This document shows positions 1-9,369 of a DNA stretch of 64,000 bases, in pieces. Every line of letters begins with the position of its first letter. The first letter of the stretch is position 1. This DNA is from CAVVGB01 sp963747715 (GTDB lineage Bacteria; Actinomycetota; Thermoleophilia; Gaiellales; Gaiellaceae), in assembly GCA_963747715.1 (NCBI GenBank), contig CAVVGB010000009.1, forward strand, positions 248,001 through 312,000, in the 5' to 3' direction. Below the pieces are notes generated by a model. That model saw only the letters and a program-made list of their open reading frames with translations, was not told the DNA's origin and ran no database searches. The translations under genes and the position numbers were made by a program.

Positions 1-1
1 C

Positions 2-925
2 CTCCGCGCCACGCCGGACGAGCTCCGCATGATCCTCGTCGACCCCAAGCGCGTCGAGCTCGGCCTGTACGAGTCGATCCCGCACCTGCTCACGCCCGTT
101 GTCTCGAGCCCGAAGGCGGCCGCGGCGGTGCTCGCGAACGTGCTCACCGAGATGGACAAGCGCTACGAGCGCATGAGCCTCGCACGGGCGCGCAACCTGC
201 CCGAGCTCAACCGCGTGCTCACCGAGCGCGGCGAGCAGCCGCTCCCGTACCTCCTGATCGTCATCGACGAGCTCGCGGACATGATGATGGTCTCTCCGCA
301 GGAGGTCGAGGACGCCGTCATCCGCCTCGCGCAGAAGTCGCGCGCCGTCGGCATCCACCTCGTCCTCGCAACGCAGCGCCCGTCGGTGGACGTCATCACC
401 GGAATGATCAAGGCGAACGTTCCGTCCCGAATCGCCTTCGCCGTCTCGAGCCAGACCGACAGCCGCGTCATCCTCGACGCGTCGGGCGCCGAGAGCCTCC
501 TCGGCCAGGGCGACATGCTCTTCAAGCCGCTCGGCACGTCCCGCCTGCAGCGCGTTCAGGGAGCTTTCGTCACGGAGGAGGAGATCGCCCTCATCGTCGA
601 GCAGTGCCGCGGCCAGCGGGAGCAGGAGCTCGACGAATCCCTCCTCGAGCGCCCTGAGACCCCCGAGCTCGACGACATGGACGGGGATTTCGATCCAGAC
701 GAGGATCCGCTCCTCGACCGGGCGATCGAGGTGGTCGTCCAGACCCAGACGGCCTCCGTTTCGCTCCTCCAAAGGCGCCTCCGCGTGGGCTACACCCGCG
801 CCGGCCGCCTGATCGACATGCTGGAGAGGCGGGGCATCGTGACCGGCTATGAGGGCTCCAAGCCCCGCCGTGTCTTGATCGGCGAGGGCGACCTCGACAG
901 GGTCCTCGCGGACGTCTCCTCCTAA
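2..925 (+). CDS. ftsK: DNA translocase FtsK/SpoIIIE, C-terminal part (cut by window edge)
   Basis: This is the C-terminal part of the ATP-driven double-stranded DNA pump that clears the chromosome from the division septum. The frame is open from base 2, so the membrane domain and Walker A motif lie outside the window. Visible are the Walker B strand (LLIVIDELAD), the RecA-like core with LATQRPSVDVITG and the segment SRIAFAVSSQTDSRVILD. An acidic linker follows, then a winged-helix gamma domain (about the last 65 residues, VSLLQRRLRVGYTRAGRLID) that reads KOPS-type polarity sequences. The gene ends about 100 bases before the importer operon. The family call is secure. Confidence 0.95.
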   Translation, partial: LRATPDELRMILVDPKRVELGLYESIPHLLTPVVSSPKAAAAVLANVLTEMDKRYERMSLARARNLPELNRVLTERGEQPLPYLLIVIDELADMMMVSPQEVEDAVIRLAQKSRAVGIHLVLATQRPSVDVITGMIKANVPSRIAFAVSSQTDSRVILDASGAESLLGQGDMLFKPLGTSRLQRVQGAFVTEEEIALIVEQCRGQREQELDESLLERPETPELDDMDGDFDPDEDPLLDRAIEVVVQTQTASVSLLQRRLRVGYTRAGRLIDMLERRGIVTGYEGSKPRRVLIGEGDLDRVLADVSS

Positions 926-1021
926 CGAACGCCTCCGCCGACGGTCCTAGAAAACAGGCCCCCAGCGGGGTAGCATCTCGCGACTCGTAAAGCGGGGAAA
1001 CTGGGCGACAAGGGAGGTTTC

Positions 1022-2065
1022 GTGAACGGAAAGCACAAGTGGGCGTGGCTCGCGCTCCTGCTCGCGGCACTGACGTTTGCAGTCGCGGGCTGCGGCGGTG
1101 ACGACGAGGAAAGCTCGGACACGGGGACGGCAGGTCAGACAGGTGAGACCACAGCCGAAGAGGCCACGCAACTTGGCCTCGTCACCGACATCGGCGGGCT
1201 CAACGATCGCGGCTTCAACGAGCTTGCGAACAGCGGTCTCGATAGGGCCGAGTCGGAGCTCGGGGCTGAGGGCCGCGTGCTCGAGTCGAAGTCCGACGCG
1301 GACTACATCCCGAACCTGACGGATCTCGCCGAGGGCGGGACCGAACTGATCGTCACGAACGGGTTCCTCATGGGCGATGCCACCCGTCAGGCTGCGGAGG
1401 CGTTTCCGGACACGAACTTCGCCATCATCGACTTCGGCTACTCCGAGGAAGATGCGCTGCCGAACCTGCAGGGACTCGTCTTCAAGGAGCAGGAGACCGG
1501 CTGTCTCGTCGGCGTGGTCGCTGCCCTCATGAGCGAGACCGGGACGATCTCCACGGTCGGCGGCCAGAAGATCCCGCCGGTCGATCGGTTCATCGCCGGC
1601 TACCAGGCGTGTGCGAAGGAGGCCAATCCCGACATCAAGGTCCTCAACGCGTACTCGCAGGAGTTCGTCGCGCCTGCACCGTGCAAGGAGATCGCACTCG
1701 ACCAGATCGCCAAGGGCTCCGACGTCGTCTTCCAGGTGGCGGGCGGCTGCGGTCTTGGCGCTCTCGATGCGGCGAAGGAAGAGGGCGTCTGGGGCATCGG
1801 CGTCGACAAGGACCAGGCGTTCCTCGGAGACCACATCCTCACGAGCGCGGTGAAGCGCGTGGACGAGGCTGTGTTCAGCGCGTATCAAGCTCAGGTGGAG
1901 GGGTCGTTCGAGGGTGGCAGCGTGACGGTCTTCGGCCTGGCCGAGGACGGCGTCGGCGTCGGCGAGATGAGCTCCGACGTTCCTCAGGACGTCATCGACA
2001 CGATGGAGGAGTTCCGCCAGCGGATCCTCGACGGCTCGCTCACTCCTGCGGAGACCGTCGAATAG
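1022..2065 (+). CDS. BMP-family substrate-binding lipoprotein of an ABC importer
   Basis: This is an extracytoplasmic solute receptor of the Bmp/PnrA/Med family, whose characterised members bind nucleosides or purines. The GTG start has AGGGAGG at 1011-1017. A lipoprotein signal follows, with lipobox AVAGC at residues 20-24 so that Cys24 would be lipidated, then a Glu/Ser/Thr-rich spacer. The mature domain has the family pattern LVTDIGGLNDRGFNE and a central GVGVDKDQ-like strand (IGVDKDQA). At 347 residues it is of normal family length. It heads an operon with an ATPase and two permeases, so nucleoside uptake is the best inference; the exact ligand is not visible. Confidence 0.9.
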   Translation: MNGKHKWAWLALLLAALTFAVAGCGGDDEESSDTGTAGQTGETTAEEATQLGLVTDIGGLNDRGFNELANSGLDRAESELGAEGRVLESKSDADYIPNLTDLAEGGTELIVTNGFLMGDATRQAAEAFPDTNFAIIDFGYSEEDALPNLQGLVFKEQETGCLVGVVAALMSETGTISTVGGQKIPPVDRFIAGYQACAKEANPDIKVLNAYSQEFVAPAPCKEIALDQIAKGSDVVFQVAGGCGLGALDAAKEEGVWGIGVDKDQAFLGDHILTSAVKRVDEAVFSAYQAQVEGSFEGGSVTVFGLAEDGVGVGEMSSDVPQDVIDTMEEFRQRILDGSLTPAETVE

Positions 2066-2117
2066 GAGGACCCGGTCTAGGGGCGGGGCACCGCTCCGCC
2101 CCTAGACTTCTCGCTCC

Positions 2118-3651
2118 ATGGCAGAGGGCCCGCCCCTTCTCGAGCTGAAGGGCATCACCAAGCGCTTCCCTGGGGTCGTCGCCAACGACCACGTCGACTT
2201 CGACCTGCGCAAGGGTGAAGTGCACGCGCTCCTCGGCGAGAACGGCGCCGGGAAGTCGACGCTCATGAACATCCTCTACGGCCTCTACCACCCGGACGAG
2301 GGCGAGATCTGGATGAACGGCGAGCCCGTGCGGATCGACTCGGCTCGCAACGCCATCGACCGCGGCATCGGCATGGTGCACCAGCACTTCATGCTCATCC
2401 CGGTCATGACGGTGGCCGAGAACATCGTGCTCGCGATGGAGCCGCACAAGGGACCCGTTCATCGACGAGGACACGGCCGACAAGCGCGTCGAGGAGATCT
2501 CCAAGCGCTTCGGCCTCGCCGTCACCCCAGAGGCGCGGGTCGAGACGATCACCGTCGCGCAGCAGCAGCGGGTGGAGATCCTGAAGGCGCTCTTCCGCGG
2601 GGCGGAGATCCTGATCCTCGACGAGCCCACCGCCGTCCTGACGCCGCAGGAGGCCAAGGAGCTGTTCGAGGTCGTCAGGTCGCTCAAGGCCGAGGGCAAG
2701 TCGATCATCTTCATCACGCACAAGCTCGGCGAGGTGCTCGACATCGCGGATCGCATCACCGTGCTGCGCCGGGGCAAGACGGTCGAGACGGTCCCCCGGG
2801 AAGGGGCGACCGAGGAAGGCCTCGCGAAGCTCATGGTCGGGCGCGAGGTTCTGCTCCGCGTCGAGAAGAAGAAGGCGGAGCCGGGCGACGCCCTCCTGCG
2901 TGTCACCGACCTCCAGGTGCACGACGCCCGCGGCCTGGAAGCCGTGCGCGGCATCAGTTTCGAGGTCCGGGCGGGGGAGATCGTCGGGATCGCCGGCGTG
3001 GACGGCAACGGACAGACGGAGCTGATCGACGCGCTCACCGGCCTACGCCGGCCGAGCGAAGGGAAGATCGAGATCTCCGGCAAGGACATCACGAACGCGG
3101 ACTCGCGCGACTGCATCGACGTGGGCATAGGACACATCCCGGAGGACCGGCAGCTGCGCGGGCTCGTGCTCGACTTCAGCCTGGCCGAGAACCTCGCGCT
3201 GCACGACTACCGGGAGGAGCCGGACTCGAAGTGGGGGTGGCTCTTCCCGAAGCGCCTCGTCGAGCGCGCCACGCGGCTGCTCAAGGAGTTCGACGTGCGC
3301 GGCGGCCGGCCGGAGACGCCTGCGGCTGCACTCTCGGGTGGCAATCAACAGAAGGTCGTCGTCGCGCGTGAGGTGGCGCGCAACCCGCGCGTGCTGATCG
3401 CCGCCCAGCCGACGCGCGGCCTCGACGTCGGCGCCATCGAGTTCGTCCACCGGCGCCTCGTCCAGGAGCAGGACGAGGGACGCGGGATCCTCCTCGTCTC
3501 CTTCGAGCTCGAGGAGATCCTCTCGCTCTCCGACCGCATCCTCGTGATCTACGAAGGAGAGATGGTCGCGGAGTACACGCCCGACGTCTCGGAGGAAGAG
3601 ATCGGCTTCGCGATGACGGGCGGACGGCGCGAGAAAGCTGTCGCCTCGTGA
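2118..3651 (+). CDS. Nucleoside/sugar-type ABC transporter ATPase with two nucleotide-binding domains (one frameshift)
   Basis: This ATPase energises the importer. It has two fused ABC domains, as in RbsA and NupO proteins. Domain 1 shows Walker A (GENGAGKST), the degenerate signature VAQQQR and Walker B ILILDEPTA. Domain 2 shows a degenerate P-loop (GVDGNGQTE), signature LSGGNQQK and the sugar/nucleoside-type AAQPTRGLDVG. The reading frame breaks near 2454: the sequence reads GGACCCGTTC where GGACCGTTC would continue into FIDEDTADKRVEE. Removing one C restores a single protein of about 510 residues. The end overlaps the next permease by GTGA. A functional gene with a consensus error is the likely reading. 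Confidence 0.88.
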
Positions 3652-4853
3652 CGGCGTCTCCCGAGCCGGATCTTCAACCGACCGTCTCCGCCGGCGTCGG
3701 AGCGTTCTACGAGCGCGCCGGCGGCTTCATCATTCCCGTCGCGGCGACCGTGCTCGCCTTCTTCATCGGCGGCCTCGTCGTGCTCGCAACGGGCGCGAAC
3801 CCGCTGACGGCGTACAAGGCGATCTTCGAAGGCACCGGCCTGACCTGGTTCATCCCGGGCGGCGATCAGGCCGCCGAGGCGCGCGACCTGCAGCAGACGC
3901 TCATCGTGATGACGCCGCTCATCTTCACGGCGATCGCGGTCGCCTTCGCGTTCCGCTGCGGCATGTTCAACATCGGCGGCCAGGGCCAGTACTGGGTCGG
4001 GCTCCTCGCCGCGCTCACGGTCGGCATGCACCTGACCGGCCTGCCGCTCGGCCTGCACGTGACGATCTGCATCCTGGCCGCGCTCGGCGCCGGCGCCGTG
4101 TGGGGCGGGATCGCAGGGGTTCTCAAAGCGGGCGTCGGAGCCCACGAGGTCATCTCGACGATCATGCTCAACTGGATCGCGATCTGGGGTGGACGCTGGC
4201 TCGTCGAGCTCGGCGGCCCGCTCCAGGGCGACGAGCCTTCGACGCCTCGGTCGAACGACATCGCCGACACGGCCAAGCTCTCGGAGGTGTGGTCGTGGGG
4301 CTCCCTGCAGCCGCTCCACGCGGGCATCTTCATCGCGCTCTTCGCCCTCGTCGTCTACCACCTGCTCTTGAATAGGACGACTCTCGGCTACGAGGTGCGC
4401 GCGGTCGGCTTCAACCCCGAAGCGGCCCGCTACAGCGGCATTTCCGTGGGGAAGAACTACTTCCTCGCCCTCGCCATCTCGGGGGCTTTTGCAGGAACGG
4501 CGGGCGCCATGGACGTCCTCGGCTGGAAGTACCACCTGGCCGAGAACGACTTCCCCGTCGGCGCCGTCGGGTTCATCGGCATCGCCGTGGCGCTGCTCGG
4601 GCGCAACAAGGCCGTCGGGATCCTGTTCGCAGCGCTGCTCTTCGCCGCTCTCAACGTGGGAACCCAGGGCCGCCAGCTGCCCGCCGACTTCCCTGGCGAG
4701 CTCGCCTCCAACCTCTCGACCATGATCCAGGCGCTCATCATCCTCTTCGTCGGCGCCGAGCTCCTGATCGTCTACATCTGGACGTCCCGGCGGCGAATCT
4801 GGGGCGGACCCCGGGTCGAGCCCGAGCTCAAGCAGGAGCCGGCGGCGCCGTGA
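3648..4853 (+). CDS. ABC transporter permease (nucleoside type, BmpC/NupP-like)
   Basis: This is an integral membrane subunit of the BMP-type importer, family BPD_transp_2. The 401-residue protein has about ten hydrophobic segments and the family motifs FNIGGQGQYWVG and IMLNWIAIWG. The NIGGQGQ signature matches the first permease of nucleoside importers. Its GTG start overlaps the ATPase stop in GTGA, which indicates translational coupling. The C-terminus is short and charged. Substrate is inferred from the operon. Confidence 0.9.
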   Translation: MTASPEPDLQPTVSAGVGAFYERAGGFIIPVAATVLAFFIGGLVVLATGANPLTAYKAIFEGTGLTWFIPGGDQAAEARDLQQTLIVMTPLIFTAIAVAFAFRCGMFNIGGQGQYWVGLLAALTVGMHLTGLPLGLHVTICILAALGAGAVWGGIAGVLKAGVGAHEVISTIMLNWIAIWGGRWLVELGGPLQGDEPSTPRSNDIADTAKLSEVWSWGSLQPLHAGIFIALFALVVYHLLLNRTTLGYEVRAVGFNPEAARYSGISVGKNYFLALAISGAFAGTAGAMDVLGWKYHLAENDFPVGAVGFIGIAVALLGRNKAVGILFAALLFAALNVGTQGRQLPADFPGELASNLSTMIQALIILFVGAELLIVYIWTSRRRIWGGPRVEPELKQEPAAP

Positions 4854-6058
4854 GCGTTCTCGAGCCCACCACGTCGTTCGCGCGCATGCGCCAACTGAGC
4901 TCGCCGCGCGCCATCGGAATCGCCGGCATGTGTCTCGGTCTCCTCGCGCTCTGGCTCGCGCTGCCGCCCTGGACCGTCCGCACGTTCGGGGTCGTGCTCG
5001 CGGTCGGCATCGGCGCCGCGGTCGCCGGCGTGTGGGCGCTCAGTCGCGGCCAACGGAAGGTCGGCTGGTGGGCCGTCGGCCTCGCGTTCGTGTGCACGGC
5101 GGGCGCCATCTGGGCACAGGGGCGCTCCGTCGACTCGCTCGAGACGGTCGTCGGCGCGAGCCTCCTCGCCGCAACGCTGCGCGCAGCGACGCCACTCACC
5201 TTCGCCGCGATCGGCGGAATCTTTTCCGAGCGCGCCGGCGTCGTGAACATCGGGCTCGAAGGGATGATGCTCACCGGCGCGTTCTTCGGGATCGCCGTCG
5301 TGGGATGGACCGGCCAGTGGGAGCTCGGTCTCCTCGGGGCGATGCTCGGCGGCGGAGTGCTCGCGCTCATCCACGCGTTCTTCTCCATCCACCTGCGCGC
5401 GGACCAGATCGTGATCGGGACGGCGATCAACTTCCTCGCGCTCGGCGTGACCGGCTTTTTGTTCCGGTCCATCTACGGAACTCGCGGGACGCCGGAGCTC
5501 GAGGAGCGCATCCCGACGGTGTCGGTCCCGCTCCTCGAGGACATTCCGTTCGTCGGCGACGTCATCGGAGAGATGAGTCTCATGATCTGGCTCGCCATCC
5601 TGCTCGTGATCGTCGCGGCGATCGTGCTCTTCAGGACGCCGATCGGCCTGCGCCTGCGCGCGGTCGGTGAACATCCGAAGGCGGCGGACACGGTCGGCAT
5701 CTCCGTGTTCAAGATTCGCTACGGCGCGGTGATCGTGTCCGGGATGCTGGCAGCGCTCGGCGGCGCGTACCTCTCGTTCGGCTTCGGCGCCGCGTTCAAC
5801 GAGAACATGACGATCGGGAAGGGATTCATCGGCCTCGCCGCCATGATCGCCGGCAACTGGCGTCCGTTCCCGACCTTCGCCGTCTGTCTTCTCTTCGGAT
5901 TCTCCGAAGGGCTGGCGCGCCGCTTGCAGAACGAGGCCGACATCTCCGTCAACCTCTTGCAGACGCTTCCGTACATCATCACGCTCATCGCACTCGTCGG
6001 AATCATTGGCCGCTCGCGTCCTCCGGCCGCCGTCGGGCGTCCCTACGTCAAGCAGTAA
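4850..6058 (+). CDS. ABC transporter permease (nucleoside type, second subunit)
   Basis: This is the second membrane subunit of the same importer, 402 residues and BPD_transp_2 family. It carries the companion signature VVNIGLEGMMLTGAFFG, typical of the NupQ/YufQ-like partner. The GTG start overlaps the preceding stop in GTGA. With the upstream lipoprotein, ATPase and first permease it completes a four-gene importer. Its stop codon shares one base with the start of the next gene (TAATG). Confidence 0.9.
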   Translation: MSVLEPTTSFARMRQLSSPRAIGIAGMCLGLLALWLALPPWTVRTFGVVLAVGIGAAVAGVWALSRGQRKVGWWAVGLAFVCTAGAIWAQGRSVDSLETVVGASLLAATLRAATPLTFAAIGGIFSERAGVVNIGLEGMMLTGAFFGIAVVGWTGQWELGLLGAMLGGGVLALIHAFFSIHLRADQIVIGTAINFLALGVTGFLFRSIYGTRGTPELEERIPTVSVPLLEDIPFVGDVIGEMSLMIWLAILLVIVAAIVLFRTPIGLRLRAVGEHPKAADTVGISVFKIRYGAVIVSGMLAALGGAYLSFGFGAAFNENMTIGKGFIGLAAMIAGNWRPFPTFAVCLLFGFSEGLARRLQNEADISVNLLQTLPYIITLIALVGIIGRSRPPAAVGRPYVKQ

Positions 6059-6384
6059 TGCGAAACGCACGCGCGCTTTGGGCCTTTCTCTTCGCGCTGC
6101 TCGCGCTCGGCGCGCTCTTCGGCGGCGCCGCTGCGGCGCGCATTAGCGACCGCGTCGGGTTCATCGAGGCGGTCTGGGCCGTTCCCGTGGGGATCCTCTT
6201 CGCGTTTCTCTCGCTCTCGTTCGCGCGCGGCGCCCGCGGGGAGTATCAGCGCAGCGTGGGGAAAGCGGGAGGAGCCGGTCTCGCGGCGGTTGCTCGCGTT
6301 CTGGGCTCGATCGCGCTGATCATCGGCATCACCGCCGCGCTCGCACTCGGTGTGTTTGCGGTACTTGCGCTCGTTCTCGATTGA
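6058..6384 (+). CDS. Small three-segment membrane protein of unknown function
   Basis: This 108-residue protein has three hydrophobic stretches: residues about 8-28, 38-56 and 80-105. I do not recognise a family. Its ATG overlaps the permease stop (TAATG), so it is probably translated as the last gene of the importer operon. The helix-turn-helix RodZ-like gene follows 33 bases later. A small accessory subunit of the transporter is possible but nothing shows it. Confidence 0.6.
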   Translation: MRNARALWAFLFALLALGALFGGAAAARISDRVGFIEAVWAVPVGILFAFLSLSFARGARGEYQRSVGKAGGAGLAAVARVLGSIALIIGITAALALGVFAVLALVLD

Positions 6385-6417
6385 GCCGCCGCACGAGGTC
6401 GATAGAATCACGCACTC

Positions 6418-7173
6418 GTGTTCGAAATAGGCACCAGCCTCCGCGAGGCTCGCCTGCGGCAGGGGATCGAGCTCCCAAGAGTTGAAGCGGACACGAAGAT
6501 TCGCTCCAAATACCTCCGCGCCCTCGAGGAGGAGCGTTTCGACGTGCTCCCGGCCGAGACGTATGTCAAGGGCTTCCTGCGCACCTACGCCGAGTACCTC
6601 GGGCTCGACGGGCAGCTCTACGTCGACGAGTTCAACTCGCGCTTCACCCGTGCCGAGGAGCCCTTCGTTCCTCCGTCCACTCCGCAGCGAATACGGCCGA
6701 AACGGATGGAGTCGAACTTCATCATCGTCACGCTGGCAGGAATCCTGGCCGTCACGATCCTGGTCGTGGTCGCCTGGCGCGTCGGCTCGGACGGGGCGTC
6801 GTCGTCCAATTCGCTGATCGGAACGCAACCGATCGGCGAGACGCCGCCCGCCACGACGTCGGAGACGACGACGCCACCCGCGCCGCCGTCGCCTCCGCCC
6901 GCGCAGGCTCAGCTCGCCAAGCTCGTGCTCGCCGCACAAGAAGGAGATTGCTGGGTGCAGGTGCGCGCGGGGTCCGCGCGCGGTCGCCTCATCTACGAAG
7001 GCACCGTGCAGCAGGGACAGACGCAGCGTTTTGTCCGGTGGAAGCGTTTGTGGGTCGAGCTCGGTGCGCCGAGCAACCTCTCCGCGCGTTTGAACGGACG
7101 CGCGGTCGACTTCCCGCAGCAGCCGTCCGTGGTGATCGTGACCGCAGACGGCGTCCGCACTATCTCCACCTGA
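6418..7173 (+). CDS. RodZ-like helix-turn-helix membrane protein
   Basis: This is a cytoskeleton or cell-shape type protein of the RodZ group. Residues about 1-75 form the HTH_25 domain (LREARLRQGIELPRVE, then YVKGFLRTYAEYLGLD). A single membrane helix follows at about 102-120, then a Pro/Thr linker and an extracellular DUF4115-like beta domain. At 251 residues it has the usual architecture. The GTG start follows TAGAATCACGCACTC. Its stop overlaps the next gene. A role in envelope organisation is inferred from the family. Confidence 0.8.
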   Translation: MFEIGTSLREARLRQGIELPRVEADTKIRSKYLRALEEERFDVLPAETYVKGFLRTYAEYLGLDGQLYVDEFNSRFTRAEEPFVPPSTPQRIRPKRMESNFIIVTLAGILAVTILVVVAWRVGSDGASSSNSLIGTQPIGETPPATTSETTTPPAPPSPPPAQAQLAKLVLAAQEGDCWVQVRAGSARGRLIYEGTVQQGQTQRFVRWKRLWVELGAPSNLSARLNGRAVDFPQQPSVVIVTADGVRTIST

Positions 7174-7658
7174 CCGCGCAAGCGGTCATCGACCTGTGCC
7201 GCGAGCGCGGCTGGACGCTCGCGACGGCGGAATCGTGCACGGGCGGCCTCGTCGGCGCCGCACTCACAGTACCGGCGGGGTCGAGTGACGCGTACGTCGG
7301 CGGTGTCGTCGCGTACTCGAACGACGTCAAGCGTTCGCAGCTCGGCGTGCCTGAGGAAACCTTGCGCGAGCACGGCGCCGTCTCGTCTGAGACCGCCGTC
7401 AGCATGGCGAAGGGTGTGCGACAAGCGTTGCACGCTGACGTCGGCGTATCGGTGACGGGCGTTGCAGGACCGGGAGGCGGTACGGAGGACAAGCCCGTCG
7501 GCCTCGTCTACGTGTGCGTCGAGTCGCCGGATGGCGACGAGACGGAGAAGCTTCAGCTCGGAGGGGACCGCAACGCCATCCGCAGCGAGGCGACAGCAGC
7601 TGCTCTGCGTCTTCTCCAGCGCGTCTTGACACGAAGTGCGACGAAGCCGGGTGCCTGA
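7170..7658 (+). CDS. pncC: CinA C-terminal domain protein (nicotinamide-nucleotide amidohydrolase PncC)
   Basis: This enzyme deamidates NMN to nicotinic acid mononucleotide in pyridine-nucleotide salvage. The core motif TAESCTGGLVGAAL and the later GVAGPGGGTEDKPVGLVY are clear. Homologues start a few residues before ERGWTLATAES. No ATG, GTG or TTG lies close to that point in this frame. A CTG at 7170 overlaps the upstream TGA as CTGA, giving 162 residues, the normal size. An in-frame GTG at 7050 would overlap the upstream gene by over 120 bases. CTG is therefore my preferred start, with uncertainty. Confidence 0.85.
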   Translation: MTAQAVIDLCRERGWTLATAESCTGGLVGAALTVPAGSSDAYVGGVVAYSNDVKRSQLGVPEETLREHGAVSSETAVSMAKGVRQALHADVGVSVTGVAGPGGGTEDKPVGLVYVCVESPDGDETEKLQLGGDRNAIRSEATAAALRLLQRVLTRSATKPGA

Positions 7659-8214
7659 GCGCGCTAGCGTCGCGGGTCGTGAGCGTCTGCGCCTCTTCGT
7701 CGCCCTCGTCCTGCCCTCAGAAGCTCGTGAGCGCCTCGTCGAGTGGCAGCAGCGGGAGCTAGGCAGCGTCGGCGGCATCCGCATTGTGGCGCCCGACAAC
7801 CTGCACGTCACCATCGCCTTCCTCGGCGGGCGGCCCGCGGATGAGGTCGTCGCGATCCTCGGCGCACTGCGGGATGCGGCCGGCTCGGCGGCTCCGCCCG
7901 TGCTGAGGCCGGCGCGCTACCGCGAGACGCGAAGCGTCGGCATGGTCGTCTTCGACGACGAGAACGAGCGCGCCACGGCGCTCGCCGGCGAGCTGTTCAC
8001 GGGGCTCGAGCAGGCCGGGGTCTACGAGCGCGAGCGTAGGCAATGGCTCGCACACGTGACCGTCCTCCGATTCCGAGGCCGTCCGCCGCGCCTGGCGCCG
8101 ACGCTTCCGAACCTGGGGGAGGTCAGTCCGTCCGAAGTGGCTCTCTATCATTCCGTGCTGCGCCCGAGCGGGGCCCAGTACGAGATCGTGGAATCGGTTG
8201 CGCTAGGAGGTTGA
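7651..8214 (+). CDS. thpR: RNA 2',3'-cyclic phosphodiesterase (2'-5' RNA ligase family)
   Basis: This member of the 2H phosphoesterase family opens 2',3'-cyclic phosphates in RNA. The two catalytic H-x-T/S-x motifs are HVTI (in NLHVTIAFLGG) and HVTV (in LAHVTVLRFRG). The GTG at 7651 overlaps the cinA stop by eight bases; an in-frame GTG at 7636 is the alternative. The protein is about 187 residues, standard for the family. In many actinomycetes this gene sits between cinA and recA, as here. Confidence 0.9.
   Translation: MPERASVAGRERLRLFVALVLPSEARERLVEWQQRELGSVGGIRIVAPDNLHVTIAFLGGRPADEVVAILGALRDAAGSAAPPVLRPARYRETRSVGMVVFDDENERATALAGELFTGLEQAGVYERERRQWLAHVTVLRFRGRPPRLAPTLPNLGEVSPSEVALYHSVLRPSGAQYEIVESVALGG
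8205..8210 (+). promoter_or_regulatory. Ribosome binding site deciding the recA start
   Basis: AGGAGG lies six bases before TTG at 8217. It overlaps the last codons of thpR. It selects the TTG start over the more upstream in-frame codons that would overlap thpR. Confidence 0.8.
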
Positions 8215-8216
8215 CC

Positions 8217-9338
8217 TTGGATCGTGAGCAAGCACTCGACGCCGCCCTGAGCCAGATCGAGCGACAGCACGGCAAGGGCTCGATCATGAAGATGAGCGAC
8301 CAGGCCCAGGTGGCCATTCCCTCCGTCTCGACCGGGTCGTTCTCACTCGATCTCGCGCTGGGCGTGGGCGGCCTTCCGCGCGGCCGGATCGTCGAGATCT
8401 TCGGCCCGGAGTCGTCGGGCAAGACGACGCTCGTCTACCACGTCATCGCCGAGGCGCAGAAGCGCGGCGGCATCTGCGCGTTCATCGACGCCGAGCATGC
8501 GATGGACCCAAGCTATGCCCGCAGGATCGGCGTTGCGATCGACGACCTCCTCGTCTCTCAGCCCGACAACGGCGAGCAGGCGCTCGAGATCGCGGAGCTG
8601 CTCATCCGCAGCGGAGCGGTCGACGTCGTCGCCGTCGACTCCGTCGCCGCGCTCACACCGAGAGCGGAGATCGAAGGGGAGATGGGCGACAGCCACGTCG
8701 GTCTCCAAGCGCGACTCATGAGCCAGGCGCTGCGCAAGCTCGCCGGCACGCTCAACCGAACGGGCACCGTCGCGATCTTCACGAACCAGCTGCGCGAGAA
8801 GATCGGCGTCATGTTCGGCAATCCCGAGACGACGCCGGGCGGACGGGCGCTGAAGTTCTACTCCACGATTCGACTCGACATCCGCCGCATCGAGACGCTC
8901 AAGGAAGGCGTCGAGGCAATCGGCAACCGCGTTCGCGTCAAGGTCGTCAAGAACAAGGTCGCGCCGCCGTTCAAGCAGGCGGAGTTCGACATCATCTACG
9001 GCGACGGCATCTCCTGGGAAGGCAGCGTCCTCGACGTCGCGCTCGAGCGGAAGCTCATCCAGAAGTCGGGCTCCTACTTCAGCTACGGAGACGAGCGGCT
9101 CGGCCAGGGCCGGCAGAACGCGACCGCGTTCCTGCGCGAGCATCCCGACGTCACCGAGCAGATCCTACGCGCCGTCCAGGCGCAGCTCGGCCCCGACGCC
9201 GTCGTCTCGTCGCGTCTTCTGCCGATGAGCGACGGAGCCGTCGAGAAGCCGGCGAAGGCGGAGAAGAAAGACGAAGAGAAGGGCGCCGAGAAGAGCGCGA
9301 AGGAAACGGCGAACTCCGGCGCGCCCGCGCGGGCATAG
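8217..9338 (+). CDS. recA: Recombinase RecA
   Basis: RecA is the DNA strand-exchange ATPase and co-protease of the SOS response. Walker A is GPESSGKTT. Other conserved stretches are FIDAEHAMDPSYA, VVAVDSVAALTP and the L2 region GNPETTPGGRALKFYSTIRLDIRR. The TTG start is set by the AGGAGG just upstream and gives 373 residues beginning DREQALDAALSQIERQHGKG. The tail is Lys/Glu-rich. recX follows 31 bases later. No intein is present. Confidence 0.98.
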   Translation: MDREQALDAALSQIERQHGKGSIMKMSDQAQVAIPSVSTGSFSLDLALGVGGLPRGRIVEIFGPESSGKTTLVYHVIAEAQKRGGICAFIDAEHAMDPSYARRIGVAIDDLLVSQPDNGEQALEIAELLIRSGAVDVVAVDSVAALTPRAEIEGEMGDSHVGLQARLMSQALRKLAGTLNRTGTVAIFTNQLREKIGVMFGNPETTPGGRALKFYSTIRLDIRRIETLKEGVEAIGNRVRVKVVKNKVAPPFKQAEFDIIYGDGISWEGSVLDVALERKLIQKSGSYFSYGDERLGQGRQNATAFLREHPDVTEQILRAVQAQLGPDAVVSSRLLPMSDGAVEKPAKAEKKDEEKGAEKSAKETANSGAPARA

Positions 9339-9369
9339 CCGGCTTCGCTCGACCCTTGTGAGTTAGGCC

